Of a stretch of DNA of 64,000 nucleotides, positions 31,053 through 41,800 are shown in pieces. A program made the translations under genes and the position numbers. The stretch covers positions 1,701,011-1,765,010 of the forward strand of contig NW_006921537.1 in NCBI RefSeq assembly GCF_000340215.1. Direction: 5' to 3'. Every line of letters begins with the position of its first letter. Position 1 is the stretch's first letter. The notes below the pieces were generated by a model. It did not search any database. It worked only from the letters and a program-made list of their open reading frames with translations, and was not told the DNA's origin. This DNA comes from Pseudocercospora fijiensis CIRAD86. Taxonomy: Eukaryota > Ascomycota > Dothideomycetes > Mycosphaerellales > Mycosphaerellaceae.

Positions 31053-31849
31053 ATGGATGTTCTTGAGGCAAGGCTCGATACTGCTCGCGCATGGATCGAG
31101 GATCATTGCGACTTGACGACTCTGTATGAGATCCGAAACCATATGAACGGCGGTCAAGTCGGTCCTGTCCCAGCGATAGCATACTGTGGATGTCTTCTCG
31201 TCTTGGCTTGTCTCATGCTTTCATATTTACTGGGAAATCGCAAACGCTCTTCGTGGCCGAGCAATGCGTCGGAACATCCAGAAAAGCGCGAAGAAGTGTC
31301 TAGTTCACCTGCGAAGCGACTAAAGCCGACCGAAAGGACTCCGGGCAGTAAGTTGGTGAGTCGAAGAGGACCAAAGCATGGCTGAATATTACTTTAGCTT
31401 GGGAAGCAGTTGACTGGCAACGACCAAAAGCTTCGCCCTACCCAGGTTGGTCGGTTACAGATACCGCCCCTTTACCATATCGACCATTTCGATGGGGCCC
31501 ATATCGTATCACGATGGGGCTCCGCAGTATGGATTGGGATGAATGGATCGAGCTCGACAACCACTACCTGAAGTTCCACGCTGACAAGACACGTCGCATT
31601 ACCGAGCGCGGTCATAAGTGCTGCAAGACAGATCCCTCGGATCCGCGAGTCTTCGATGGCGCGGTCGAATTGCTCGAAGAACTGGCAGATTACCTTCCTC
31701 AGCGCTATCCTAGTATGTTCCGAAACCTCACAGCCACTTGCGACGCAAATGACGTGCGACATGAGCGAAGCCCTGCCGCTTCTCTTGCATGTGTCGCTCA
31801 AAAGCTTCAAAGACATCTTGAACTCATTGATGTAACAGGATTGTGGTGA
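31053..31849 (+). CDS. membrane-anchored DUF3445 (heme-dependent oxidative N-demethylase-like) protein, apparently truncated
   Basis: Two exons, 31053-31347 and 31398-31849, joined in phase over a 50-base GTAAGT...TTTAG intron, give 248 aa. A membrane segment (AIAYCGCLLVLACLMLSYLL) follows a short N-terminal helix. After a basic linker, the second exon carries the family start: WEAVDWQRPKASPYPGW, PYRPFRWGPYRITMGL, MDWDEWIELDNHYLKFH and DYLPQRYPSMF. This matches the N-terminal part of DUF3445, known in fungi as membrane-anchored proteins of about 350-450 aa. After SMF the sequence loses family character and stops within 48 residues, and I find no later exon with the rest of the domain. A GTATGT at the divergence point may be an unresolved splice donor. 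It is probably a truncated or pseudogenic copy, and catalytic competence is doubtful. Confidence 0.65.
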
Positions 31850-33650
31850 GGTTCCCACGATGATGGAATGGAGATGGGCGAAGTGAGGTCAGACTAGACG
31901 TCCTCACGAGTCGGACTGTACATGCCATGTGCCGGCAGCAGTATGACATCTCTATGACATGCGGCATTATTCCATACCTTATGCAATGGTCCTGCATATC
32001 GTGATTCGTGGAGTCCCGAATATATGGTACGTATTATCAGAGGCACCGCTTGACTGATATCGCCCGGCATGCAAGTTGATGAGCATGCATGCGTCGATCG
32101 TGGGTTACTACTGTATCATTTATTAGTTGTCCGGATTCTGACCGCGAGCTCTTCTTGGAGGGTCGTTGGCTGTTTGCTAAGCCGTTCTTGTAGCGGTCAG
32201 GAGACGCAGATGCTGACTGGGCGCCACCATGCCCTCCTAGACCGAAGGCAACGCAAGCCACCAGAACTGTACCTTACACCCTTACAAAGCTATCGGCGAT
32301 GGGCCAGCGGCCAATGAACTCGTGGGATGCGGTTCCGCCTTTTTGTCGGCCATGATTCCGAACCGCGCACGCGATTATCGATCGATGGCATGTAGACGTA
32401 GTATAGCCTTGCCTTGTGTGATCGACTTATGGGGATCGGTGCCATGGATACGCGGTGGAGCTGCAGAAAACCTCGGTCGCTTGTGCCATCGATTGGTAGG
32501 TGAAGTTTCTTTTGGCAATAATGTTGTCGAAATGCTGTCTGTACTGTCGGTAGGTCGATGTCTGCCGTTGGCTGAAGCCTCTCGGAGGGACCGAACGGGC
32601 CGAGTCAGAGCACAGTAATCTTGCTCGGAGCTTTGTCATGCGACTCGAACGCGCCGCGTGCGCTGGGATGGAGTGTACTCCAAGACCAGAATAATCATTA
32701 TTGATTCCAAGACTTGGTTGCAAGGTCATCTGCGCTGGCCACGTTGTGATAGTGGCGCTTGTTCCTACATTTGGTGGTTGAGTGCGTCAGCGTCGAGGTC
32801 GTCATGCGACTGCAAAGGGATGTAGTGTCTACGGGAAGGCTGAGGTGGTACGGACTCAGGTGATGTTAATGTCACATGGCCAATGGCATGTATGTAGAGC
32901 AGATACAATAATAGCCCGAGTTGGGAGCGGCTGACATGGATCTGGATATGTACTTCTGTAGGGAGGATCTCGATCTGATGGACAGCCTCGGGACTGCTGC
33001 AGGTGTCCTTGCAGGTTGAGCTTGCTGAAAACAGGATACACCATAATTGCAATTGCTATGCCGCTCGTATGCGAGATGTGATACTGATCTTGTACTTGCG
33101 CATGAATGGCGTCTTAGGGCGATATGCTCAGTATAGGGCAGGCTGGTGGCGCTGATCTAGGCGACTTTGACTCCCTGAGGGAGCCCTTCTTTTCTGGGTT
33201 TGGACAAGGCAAAGTTCGACTATGAAGTTTATAGTTTCTCTGATGGCTTGCTTCCCTGCGCATAGCTATTCGACGCAGACTCACATCGCGTTTCATAGGG
33301 ATGTATATCGGGCATAGTGATATGGGAAGTTGCAGGGGCCCGTGTTGTGGGTATTGAAGTGTGAGAATTGCTGTTTGTGGCATTCGATTCCATATTGCGC
33401 ACGTCGAACCGGGTCGACAGGCGCTGTGCAGGATTGATATTCTAGACGCCGGACGGGCCCCACCAATTCCGCTAGTGCTTGTTCAACTTCAAGCCATTCC
33501 ATGCATTCCATGTCGGCCGGCCAATAGCGCCTTTCCAGAAGTGCTTAGGCGAGGCGTGGCGTGGGAGGGCAGTACTACTGCAGTGTGAATGGATACAGAT
33601 GTAACATGTTGGCCGATGCAAGCTTGGCAGCTCTGAGTCTGAGACTGAGC

Positions 33651-33690
33651 GTTCGCTATTCGCTGTTCGCTGTTCGCTGTCCGTTGTCCG
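33651..33690. repeat. 7-bp tandem repeat (TCGCTGT-like)
   Basis: About five imperfect copies of a 7-base unit (TCGCTGT, TCGCTAT, CCGTTGT) lie about 100 bases outside the MULE left end, in sequence with no RIP signature. Confidence 0.75.
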
Positions 33691-33726
33691 TGCCGCTTGC
33701 CGCTTCTGCTTCGTGTCTGGCGCCGA

Positions 33727-33757
33727 GATGCCGATGCCGATGCCGATGCTGATGCTA
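33727..33757. repeat. 6-bp tandem repeat (GATGCC)n
   Basis: Five imperfect copies of GATGCC/GATGCT close to the MULE left target duplication. It is a short microsatellite. Confidence 0.75.
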
Positions 33758-33795
33758 TGCACATCACCGCACGTCCATCTTTGCTATACGATCTA

Positions 33796-33841
33796 CTTGG
33801 ATACTTCCCCGAGCCCCAGCTGGCAGCCCGAGCCCTAGTAG
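33796..33841 (+). repeat. left terminal inverted repeat of the MULE
   Basis: Reverse complement of 52424-52469. The first 40 bases are identical; the next few differ only by C-to-T in CA context (CCCCAGCA at the right end versus CCCTAGTA here). Inside the repeat the motif CCGAGCCC occurs twice around a CAGCTGGCAG core. The preceding 9 bases are the target duplication. Confidence 0.92.
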
Positions 33842-34140
33842 ATATAGACCTAGTACTAATATAGAATCGCGCCTGTATTAATATATCGTTAAATACGTAC
33901 TGTTTCCGCCTAATATACGATATTTCCGTTCTTAGTTAGTGTTATTAACAGGCGCGTAGCGCGTTACCTAGGAAGGAATTCTACCCGAATCTGCCGTAGA
34001 CCTAAAATTCGCATTTCTTCCCCCTTTTATAGTAGATTGCCTAGTAACTATCGAAAATAGCTAAATCTCTATTATACGACGAGTTTCTCGATAATCTTAT
34101 CGCCGGCGGCGGTAACGTAGTAGTAGAAGACGCGGTAGAA

Positions 34141-34200
34141 AGCGCTTAGTCGATAGAGATAGTAGTAGAAAGCGCTTAGTCGATAGAGATAGTAGTAGAA
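34141..34200 (+). repeat. 30-bp direct tandem repeat inside the MULE
   Basis: Two identical consecutive copies of a 30-base unit beginning AGCGCTTAGTCGATAGAGAT, followed by the start of a third. The length is a multiple of three, so it would encode a 10-residue repeat in the N-terminal part of the transposase frame. Confidence 0.85.
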
Positions 34201-35007
34201 AGTGCGGAAGACGTATAATCGACGGCGGTAGATATCGCGTCGTAGGAGGAGGTTTAATTAGTCTCGGAGACGCGTATTCGAGGTCGCTCGCGTTTACTAT
34301 CGCTACCGCGAGAGCGTATATCGTTACCTAAGTATAGGTTAGTATCGCCGCGGCCTTAGAAGTACGAGTTTGTCGTTAAACCGCCGCCCTTACTACCGCG
34401 AGGTCTAATACCGCGTTAATCGACGTTTCCTTCGAAGAGCACTCTTAAGCGCTATATCTAGCAATTTAGTATATCGGAGGGGTACGAGTTTAAGGAGTAG
34501 AAGCCGAAGAAGAATAAGAACGGCGTTAAATATCGCTATTTATATATCTATAGGTGTTACGGATTGCCTAATAAACGCACCTAGAATACTATAAATAAGG
34601 TATAAAAGAAGACGAAGAAGATAGACTATAAGTTCTACTTCTACGCTATTGCTGTCTATCCTCTTAAGCTAGAGAGTAAGTAGCAAATCCGGCATTCGAG
34701 TAAAGAAGAACACTACTATTATAATTATAAGAAGGACGATATTATAGTACTTACTACTTACCGGACCCGATTAAGAACGGCTAAATTCCTCGAGTAACTA
34801 GAGCGGCTTTAGTATTCTCGTATACTAACGTCGAAGATTATAGCCTACTTCCGTAGTAAAGGAGTAATCCTAAAGCCTTATAATCTTTATAATATTGCCT
34901 AGAATAGGACTCTTAATAAGCGGCGGCTCTATAACTAAGCTAAGCGTATAGTTAAGTTGCTAGACGATAATAGCATCTTCTACGATATTGCTACTAACGA
35001 GGAAGGC

Positions 35008-35137
35008 TATTACGAAGCTAGGAGGGAAGGGACACCTAGGCGGCTACTACTAGCCGCCTTATAGGCATACTTCCTCCGTAGATAGATAGATATAACATAA
35101 ATCAATACACTTCAAAACTACGTTTCGAACCATAATA
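35008..35137 (+). repeat. 5' LTR (130 bp)
   Basis: Differs from the 3' LTR at nine positions, all transitions; eight are CpA/TpG to TpA. It contains a conserved 8-bp-stem hairpin, AGGCGGCT/AGCCGCCT, with a 6-base loop. Immediately downstream, TAGTAGC would read TGGTAGC before one RIP change and could be the 5' part of a tRNA primer-binding site, but the match to a tRNA is too short to name it. Confidence 0.93.
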
Positions 35138-36419
35138 AAATAGTAGCTTCGCTATAAGCACTAGCGTAAGAAAAACGCACTAACCGTTACTAAACGGACT
35201 ATCCGAACTACGGTTCACTATCCCCCTCCTTCTCCTAAGGTAAAAGGTCCTCTGTACCTAGGAGGAATCCTAACGACCTACTCTAACGCTATTTTCCGCA
35301 CTATCGACGAAAGTAGCAGTTAGACTATACTAAGCGAAAGAGTTAAGAAATTACTAGCGATAAGTCGACGCGGCTATAGGCGATAGACTAAGCATACCGC
35401 CGTCGCCGGCACCCCGCCGCCTTCACTTTTCTATTGTTTACACCCTCATTTGCAGAAGGCAGGTCCGCCCGATACTAGGTTAGCGGGGACCGCAATTTAG
35501 GAAGGTTTAGAACAACTAAACGGCGACTGCTACGTGCGCTACTACGCTTAACATTCTAATTACGCTCGTGCTTGACACTCGAGCACCGAAGCCGCGTAGC
35601 CCTTAACTAGCCTAACTAACGGCCTGTTGTTCTAAGTCTATAGTACCGAAGAACTAAGGGGAACCTTCCGTTAAGTTATAGCCTACCGCCTAGGAAGATT
35701 GCACTCTTCCCGAATTAGCTAAGGACAGATACTACCTTATCTATACGGCTTTTACCCTCCTAGCCTTTTCTAAGCTAAGACAGTGCCTAGCAAAACTTCT
35801 AGAGGGAGACCTAAAATTCCGCGTTATCGCTATAACCGAGTAGCTAGAGGATCCTAAAGAAGCGGACCCTCCTCGTAGATTAAGATCTATGTTAAGGGAG
35901 AACGCTAAGTCTACCGATAGGGATACTACGCCTAAGCCTCCTACTCGCTCTAAAATTATTAGCAACTAGGTTAATAATAACTCTCTATCTCATTCCGCGG
36001 TACAACAGGTCGACCGTTTAACAGCTTACTAGCTAAAGAGCAAGCATTTCGCCTAGTAGAAGACCGAGAACTTTAGGTCTACCGCTAAAGAGCCTCTAGA
36101 GAACGAACATCGTCCTCGTCGTAGGAAAACTTAGATACCTCTAAAGCTAGAGAAGCAAGCGGTTCAACCTTCGGTAGAAGACGATATAGGAGCGGCCCCT
36201 AAGCCGGATAGACGCAAGGTTCCTTTTATAATTAATCCGCCTAAGGGCGACGCCTTTAAGAACTTCGGCTCTTTTCGTAAAGAGCCCCCGCTAGCGCCTC
36301 GAGAAAGCTCCCTTATCTCCGTATCTACTACTTTACCTCTTAGCTCTCTCGCCGACTCAGATCCGGAGCAAGAAATGTTAGGCAAGGCTAACGGAGCCGC
36401 AGCCCCTACTAACGGCAAT

Positions 36420-38330
36420 GCTATATAGCAAATAAAAGAATAGTTTGCTTAACAAATGCGAGAAGAACGCGAGAGAGCGGGAATATAGCGTAAGAACGAC
36501 TAGGCTCGTCTTAATCGCGCCCTCGTAGAGCAACGAGAGGTCTACGAGCTCGAGATCTAAGAAAAATTGCAAGAGGCTTTCGAGTAGGGCCGCTAGGAAG
36601 CCGTAAGAGCTAAGAATAAAGCGGCCGCTAAAGAGAATAGCGAGGGCAGAGCTCCGTAGCCGTCGGAGCAACCTAACTACCGTATTAATACGGGTAAGCT
36701 GTTTACGTCGGGACAGCGAGGAAACGCTAAGTCTACTAGAAGACCGAGGGAAGCGAACTCTCGGAATAATACCGGCAATAACGAAGATAGCAATAACAAC
36801 GCCGAGAATACTAGAATTAGCAGGTTGGAAACGCTTATAGGGAAATTAGTACAAGCGATAGGGAATAATAGCTAGGTAGGCTATATAGCTCCGTAGAATA
36901 AGGACTATCTAGGAGCGACCGGGCCGCCGCGATATATAGGTCTTTACCCGATACGCAACCGAGCAGGCTACGGCCTAACGAGGGCAGACTAGTAAGCTAA
37001 TCGGAATCGAGATGCTCGCCCTTATACTAGACCTAAGATTAACGCCGAGCGTTTCGCGGCCTTAGCCTAGGGAGTCCTAGTCGCTAGAGAGCTACCTACG
37101 GGCAACCTTAGGTCTATATAGAACCGCGGGGATCGAGGAAACTATATTAACCCTAGGTATAACGGTGTATACGCATATGCTCCCCCGTATACTCCTTAGT
37201 TAGATTTTAGCTAGGAAATCGCCCTCTATAAGTTTAAGCCCGAGCAAATCGGGTATTTTAATAAGGACCTGCCGGAGAGTAAGGGCAAAGGCCCGGTAGT
37301 GTATTTCGGGAATACTATATACTACCGAGATGTTTTCGCCTTTATTACGCGCCTAGACGTCGCTATTTAGGCTAGCGAATACCTAGCTCCTACTCTTCGT
37401 CTATTACTATACCGATGCCTTTAGGGTTCCGCTTTATAATAGTACCTATACGCGCTTACTAATAATCGACGCACGCTCCTATAGACCGGCCCGGGGATCG
37501 AGCGATAGAAGGAGGCGTTACGCGAATAGTTCCGATTAGACCCTTTAGTCGCCGCGCGCGAGATAGAGATAGAGCAATACCGCATCGAGGATATCGCGGC
37601 CCGTAGGAGCGTAAGCGAGTACGTTATTAACGTTATACGTCTCGCTTAGTAGAGCGGTATAGAATCACTCGCTAGGTAGATTAATTATGCCTTCCGCAAG
37701 ATCGCGCTAGAGCTTAGAGGTAATCTTAATACACCTACGGCATTGTAGATATATTAAACCCTCATCGATATAATGTAGGCCTACTACGCTACGTAGGTAG
37801 AGCTGTATCTACCCGGCAGCACAACTGCTAGCTACTATAGTAGTAAGTACAACCTTCGGCGTAGCGATTTAGTGCAGGGTAGGTTCGTAGACCTAAGGTT
37901 CTAGCCTAGGTCTCGTTTTAACGCTAGACGCGCGCCTTTTCTCGGAAATAACAATCCGTACAATCGATAGCAACCTAACGCCTTCTAACAGCGCCGTTAG
38001 CCTAGACCTTAAGTCTATAGCCGCTAACGACTATAAGCCGCAAACGCAAGCGTAAACGAGAAGATAGCAGACGCGCGCGGTCTCCCGTAGTATCCGAATC
38101 CTTAGAGATAGCAGACGATGCCCGGAAATACAAGAGGATAAGGCATTCCCGCGAATTACGGAGGCCTCGCCGAGCCCGCCTTTTTCTACGACCTAATAGA
38201 CCGAGAGTAGGGCGATAAGTACGACGAATCTAGACTTAGTTAGTAGGACTAGTTCGACGCCTAAGAAGAGCTAGGAGATTAGTATAAGGCGGAAGAAGAC
38301 GCTAGTTACGCCGGCGGACAAGAGGACTAG
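36420..38330 (+). pseudogene. gag remnant of the Gypsy element
   Basis: In the frame of codon start 36423 the sequence gives a charged coiled-coil stretch (QMREERERAG, RNALVEQREVYELE-like), an Asn/Arg-rich linker, then capsid-like segments such as FKPEQIGYFNKDLPESKG and VVYFGNTIYYRDVFAF. The latter match gag proteins of fungal Gypsy elements, in which a 'P-E-I-G-Y-F-x-P' start and a 'Y-R-D-V' helix recur. Further on, EIEIEQYRIEDIAARRSVSE fits the capsid C-terminal part. Numerous TAA/TAG stops break it. The limits given are approximate; the true start may lie 300-800 bases upstream. A zinc knuckle was not found, perhaps lost to RIP. Confidence 0.65.
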
Positions 38331-38899
38331 GTTTTCCCTTCTATAAACCCGTTCGCATCTCTAGTCTACTATGCTTAGACCTAGAGCCGTAGACCCGAGG
38401 TCTCGAGCTAGCCTTCCCGAGAGAAGAACCGCTAGGACGGCCGACCTATACGCTATAATATATACGGGGAGATTTTCCGCTCCGCTAACGAGTTTTTTAC
38501 TACCTACCTCGACTAAGCCTACCCTAAGGACGCCTCCGGCAAACGCACTAACGTGCTCCTCGAGCAGGCTTCGGGAAACTCCGCGAGCTAGAAGTAAAAC
38601 TAGTTACTCCTAGCTCGCAGCGCTTAACCCTAAGTCTATCGGAAACTCTAGAATACCTAGTAGCTATAGGAATTTTCGAGCGCCTCAAATTACTAGGTTG
38701 CTTACTACTAGATAAGCAAGATGCCTTACGTCTATTAATAGAGGCTTAAGGGAAAGTATACGATTTAGCATCTTATAGAACTAGCTCTCTCTAGAATATC
38801 GAAACGCATCTCACTACGGATAAGCATTAAGAAGATTCATTATAGCTAGCTAAGCGAAAATTTAACGACATTGATAGCCTAAAGCTTTAGGTCTACTAC

Positions 38900-41800
38900 G
38901 TTTAAGAGCAACTATAGATTATTCTATATACGGCTAAGCTCCCGCCGGGAGACCTAGCTTATACGTTCCGATATTACGATATAGTCGAGGCTAACTACGC
39001 TCTTACTCCGGGAGGAGAATTTAAACGCATATACCTCGACACTAGTACAAAAGCATCGATAATAGACTAGAAGTGGCTAGTCGCCTAGCTAGGTCGAGAA
39101 AACATCTAGTATCTAAAGCAGCCTCTCGAATTTCGTAGTTTAGCCGGAAGTACAAAGTGCGAGTAATAGATTAATTTGTCGATGTACTTCCCTATGTTCG
39201 CGAAGTCTAGAAAGCCTGCCCTCGCCTATATCGAATGGCTAGTAAGAGTTATGCCTAATTTACCGCATAACATACTCCTCGGGATAGACGTTATAACCCC
39301 CGCCGGCTTCACACTCTATACCGGAGCCGGATACGTCGTTATAATAGAAAACGACTGCGCCGTAATGCCTGTAGCCTATATACCTAAAACTAAGACTCTA
39401 ATACGGGCTAATGTTAGGGCTGTCGACTAAATTAGGCTGCCGCTACGCACGGCGGCAATAATTCTAGTACGATATAATAGAGTAACGGCTTTTAAGGGTA
39501 TAGACTAAGACCTCCTCTTTGTTCCCGGCGAATCTAAATTCCCGGGCACGGCGGCGATATACGCCTATATTACCGGACCCGAGCTTCCTAGGGTCTAAGT
39601 TAGGAATCTTAGCTACGACGACGACCTAGTAATACTACGCAATAGAAAACTAGGTAAACTGCAGCAATTGCAGATAGACGATATCTAGCAAATCGATAAG
39701 TTTAATACGGACCCTCGGTCTATAGAGCGGAAATTAGGAGGCACCTCGCTCGCGATAGACCTATAGGTGCGGGCTCTTTTAACTCGCGAATTCCGAGCAT
39801 CCTTAAGAACGAGAAAAGCCGTAGTAGAACCTATTTATAGAGTTACGCAAGCTTAAGCGCTTAAGACCCGATAGTCTTAGGCACCGACAAATAGACTTAG
39901 CGAAAATAAGACAATTAGGCTAATAGACCGAGAGTCTCCTCGCCCTTCCGGCCGAACTCTCGCTAGCGCGTTTTAGTCTGATTTAAGCCTAGCCGGTAAC
40001 TTAGCGAATTCGGATTAGACTATAGTACGCCCGCAACTCCCGCGGATGTCTAAATCTTAGCTACCGACCCGCGAACTTAACGAAAATAAGGAAGCGGACC
40101 TAATAGACCTTAACTTGCCGCCCGATACCGCTAAAATTTCAATTAACGCTAGGATAGCTAGTCTTAAAACTTCGGCCGGCGTAACAGTTTGCGCGGCTAA
40201 CCCGGATTCTAACGCGGCGGCAGACCTTTAGTCTATCGCCGACAAATTCCTATAGTTGTAGATAGATAGGGGCACGACGATTAACCTACTAAAGGACGAG
40301 TAGTTAGAACTTTCCCTTAAGTCGGGATAGAAAGATAAAAAGTTTAGTAGTAAGGTTTATCGAATGTCGGCGAAGGACAATACGGAAGTCGATAAACAGT
40401 TCGATAAACTCTACTTCTAAGGTAAGATAGCTTTTAGCGAAAAACCTTTACTGTTAGCTTAGCCGGTTTTCGTCGTCTAGAGGACGCTATTCCGCGACGA
40501 TAGCTTAGCTTACCGCAAGCTACGCGTAGTTATCGACATTAGAGGCCTTAATAGCATATCGTAGAAGGATACCTACCCTCTTCCCCTCTAGGACAACATT
40601 ATCGCTAAGCTGCATAGCTATACATACATCTCGGTAATAGACGTAAGGTCTATATTCTATCAATTCGCGGTAGCCGAGAAAGATCGCTAGAAATTCATAG
40701 TAAACACTGCCCGCGGATAGGAATACTTAAAGGTCGCGGCGATAGGATATTGTAATAGCGTTTAATACGTATAAAGGCTACTCGACCGCACTCTACGGGA
40801 ATTCGGGGACGCGGCGAACGGGTATATCGATAATATAGTCCTAGGGTCGGTAGACCTAGAGTCTTATCGTGCCCTACTCGAACGCGTGTTTAAAAAGATA
40901 GACGACTTGCGATTTAGCCTAGAACCCGGGAAGGCGTACCTAGGTTTCCCCTCTGTCTAAATTCTTAGGAGAACGGTAGACGGGAAGGGATTCGCAACTT
41001 AGGTAGACAGACTCGTAGCGCTACGGGAACTAGAAAAGCCTATTAACGCCGAACAGCTAGAACACTATCTCGGTCTAGTCGGCTACCTTAGGTCTACTGT
41101 TCTATATTTCGGCAGAATTACACTGCCCTTATAGCAAGCCAAAATCGCCGTAATAAAGGAACACTAGGCTACCTAAACGAAGGGCGGAAGGCGCCGCGCC
41201 TAAATGCGGGGAGCAAGGCTATACTAGACCCGCGAAATAGACATTACCTAGGACACTATATAATCTATATAGTCCGAAGATAGGAAGGGATTTCTCTAGT
41301 ACTTCGACCCTGCGTCTACCTTGTATATCGACGTAGACGCCTCTAAGGAGTTTAGAATAGGCGTAATATACTACTAAGTCGACGGAGACTTAGAAATAGA
41401 ATACGAGGAACCCGCCCCTATAACGCGGAAAGATAATACAGTCTCCGATTTCGTCGATAGTACTACCTAGCTAAAGCGGTCTAAGTAGTTTCCCCGAGAT
41501 AGACTAAAGATCTTAGGTTTCGCTAGTTATATACTTACGGGTGCCGAAGCGCGCTACTAGCTAACCGAGCTCGAATTGTTCGGAGTCGTCTAGGCAATTA
41601 AAAGGGCGTCTTACATAGTAGACGCAGTACTAAGGACTATCGTAGTTACCGATTATAGCGCGGTAACGGCGATAGCGAAAAAGACCTAGATCGCTACGAC
41701 GGTGTCTATAGCCGGATTGAACCGGAGAATAATCTAGGCCGCTATCTACATTTCCTAATTCGCGAGCTTAGAAATTGTCTACAGACTAGGACGTAATTAT

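Larger units (their letters stand above)
31850..33786. other. intergenic region flanking the transposon block
   Basis: About 1.9 kb of normal-composition sequence, in which CA and TG are not depleted, between the truncated DUF3445 gene and the MULE target duplication. Scattered frames of 60-110 codons occur on both strands but none looks coding. Two short tandem repeats lie near the right end (33651-33690 and 33727-33757). The missing C-terminal part of the DUF3445 gene was looked for here and not found. Confidence 0.5.
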
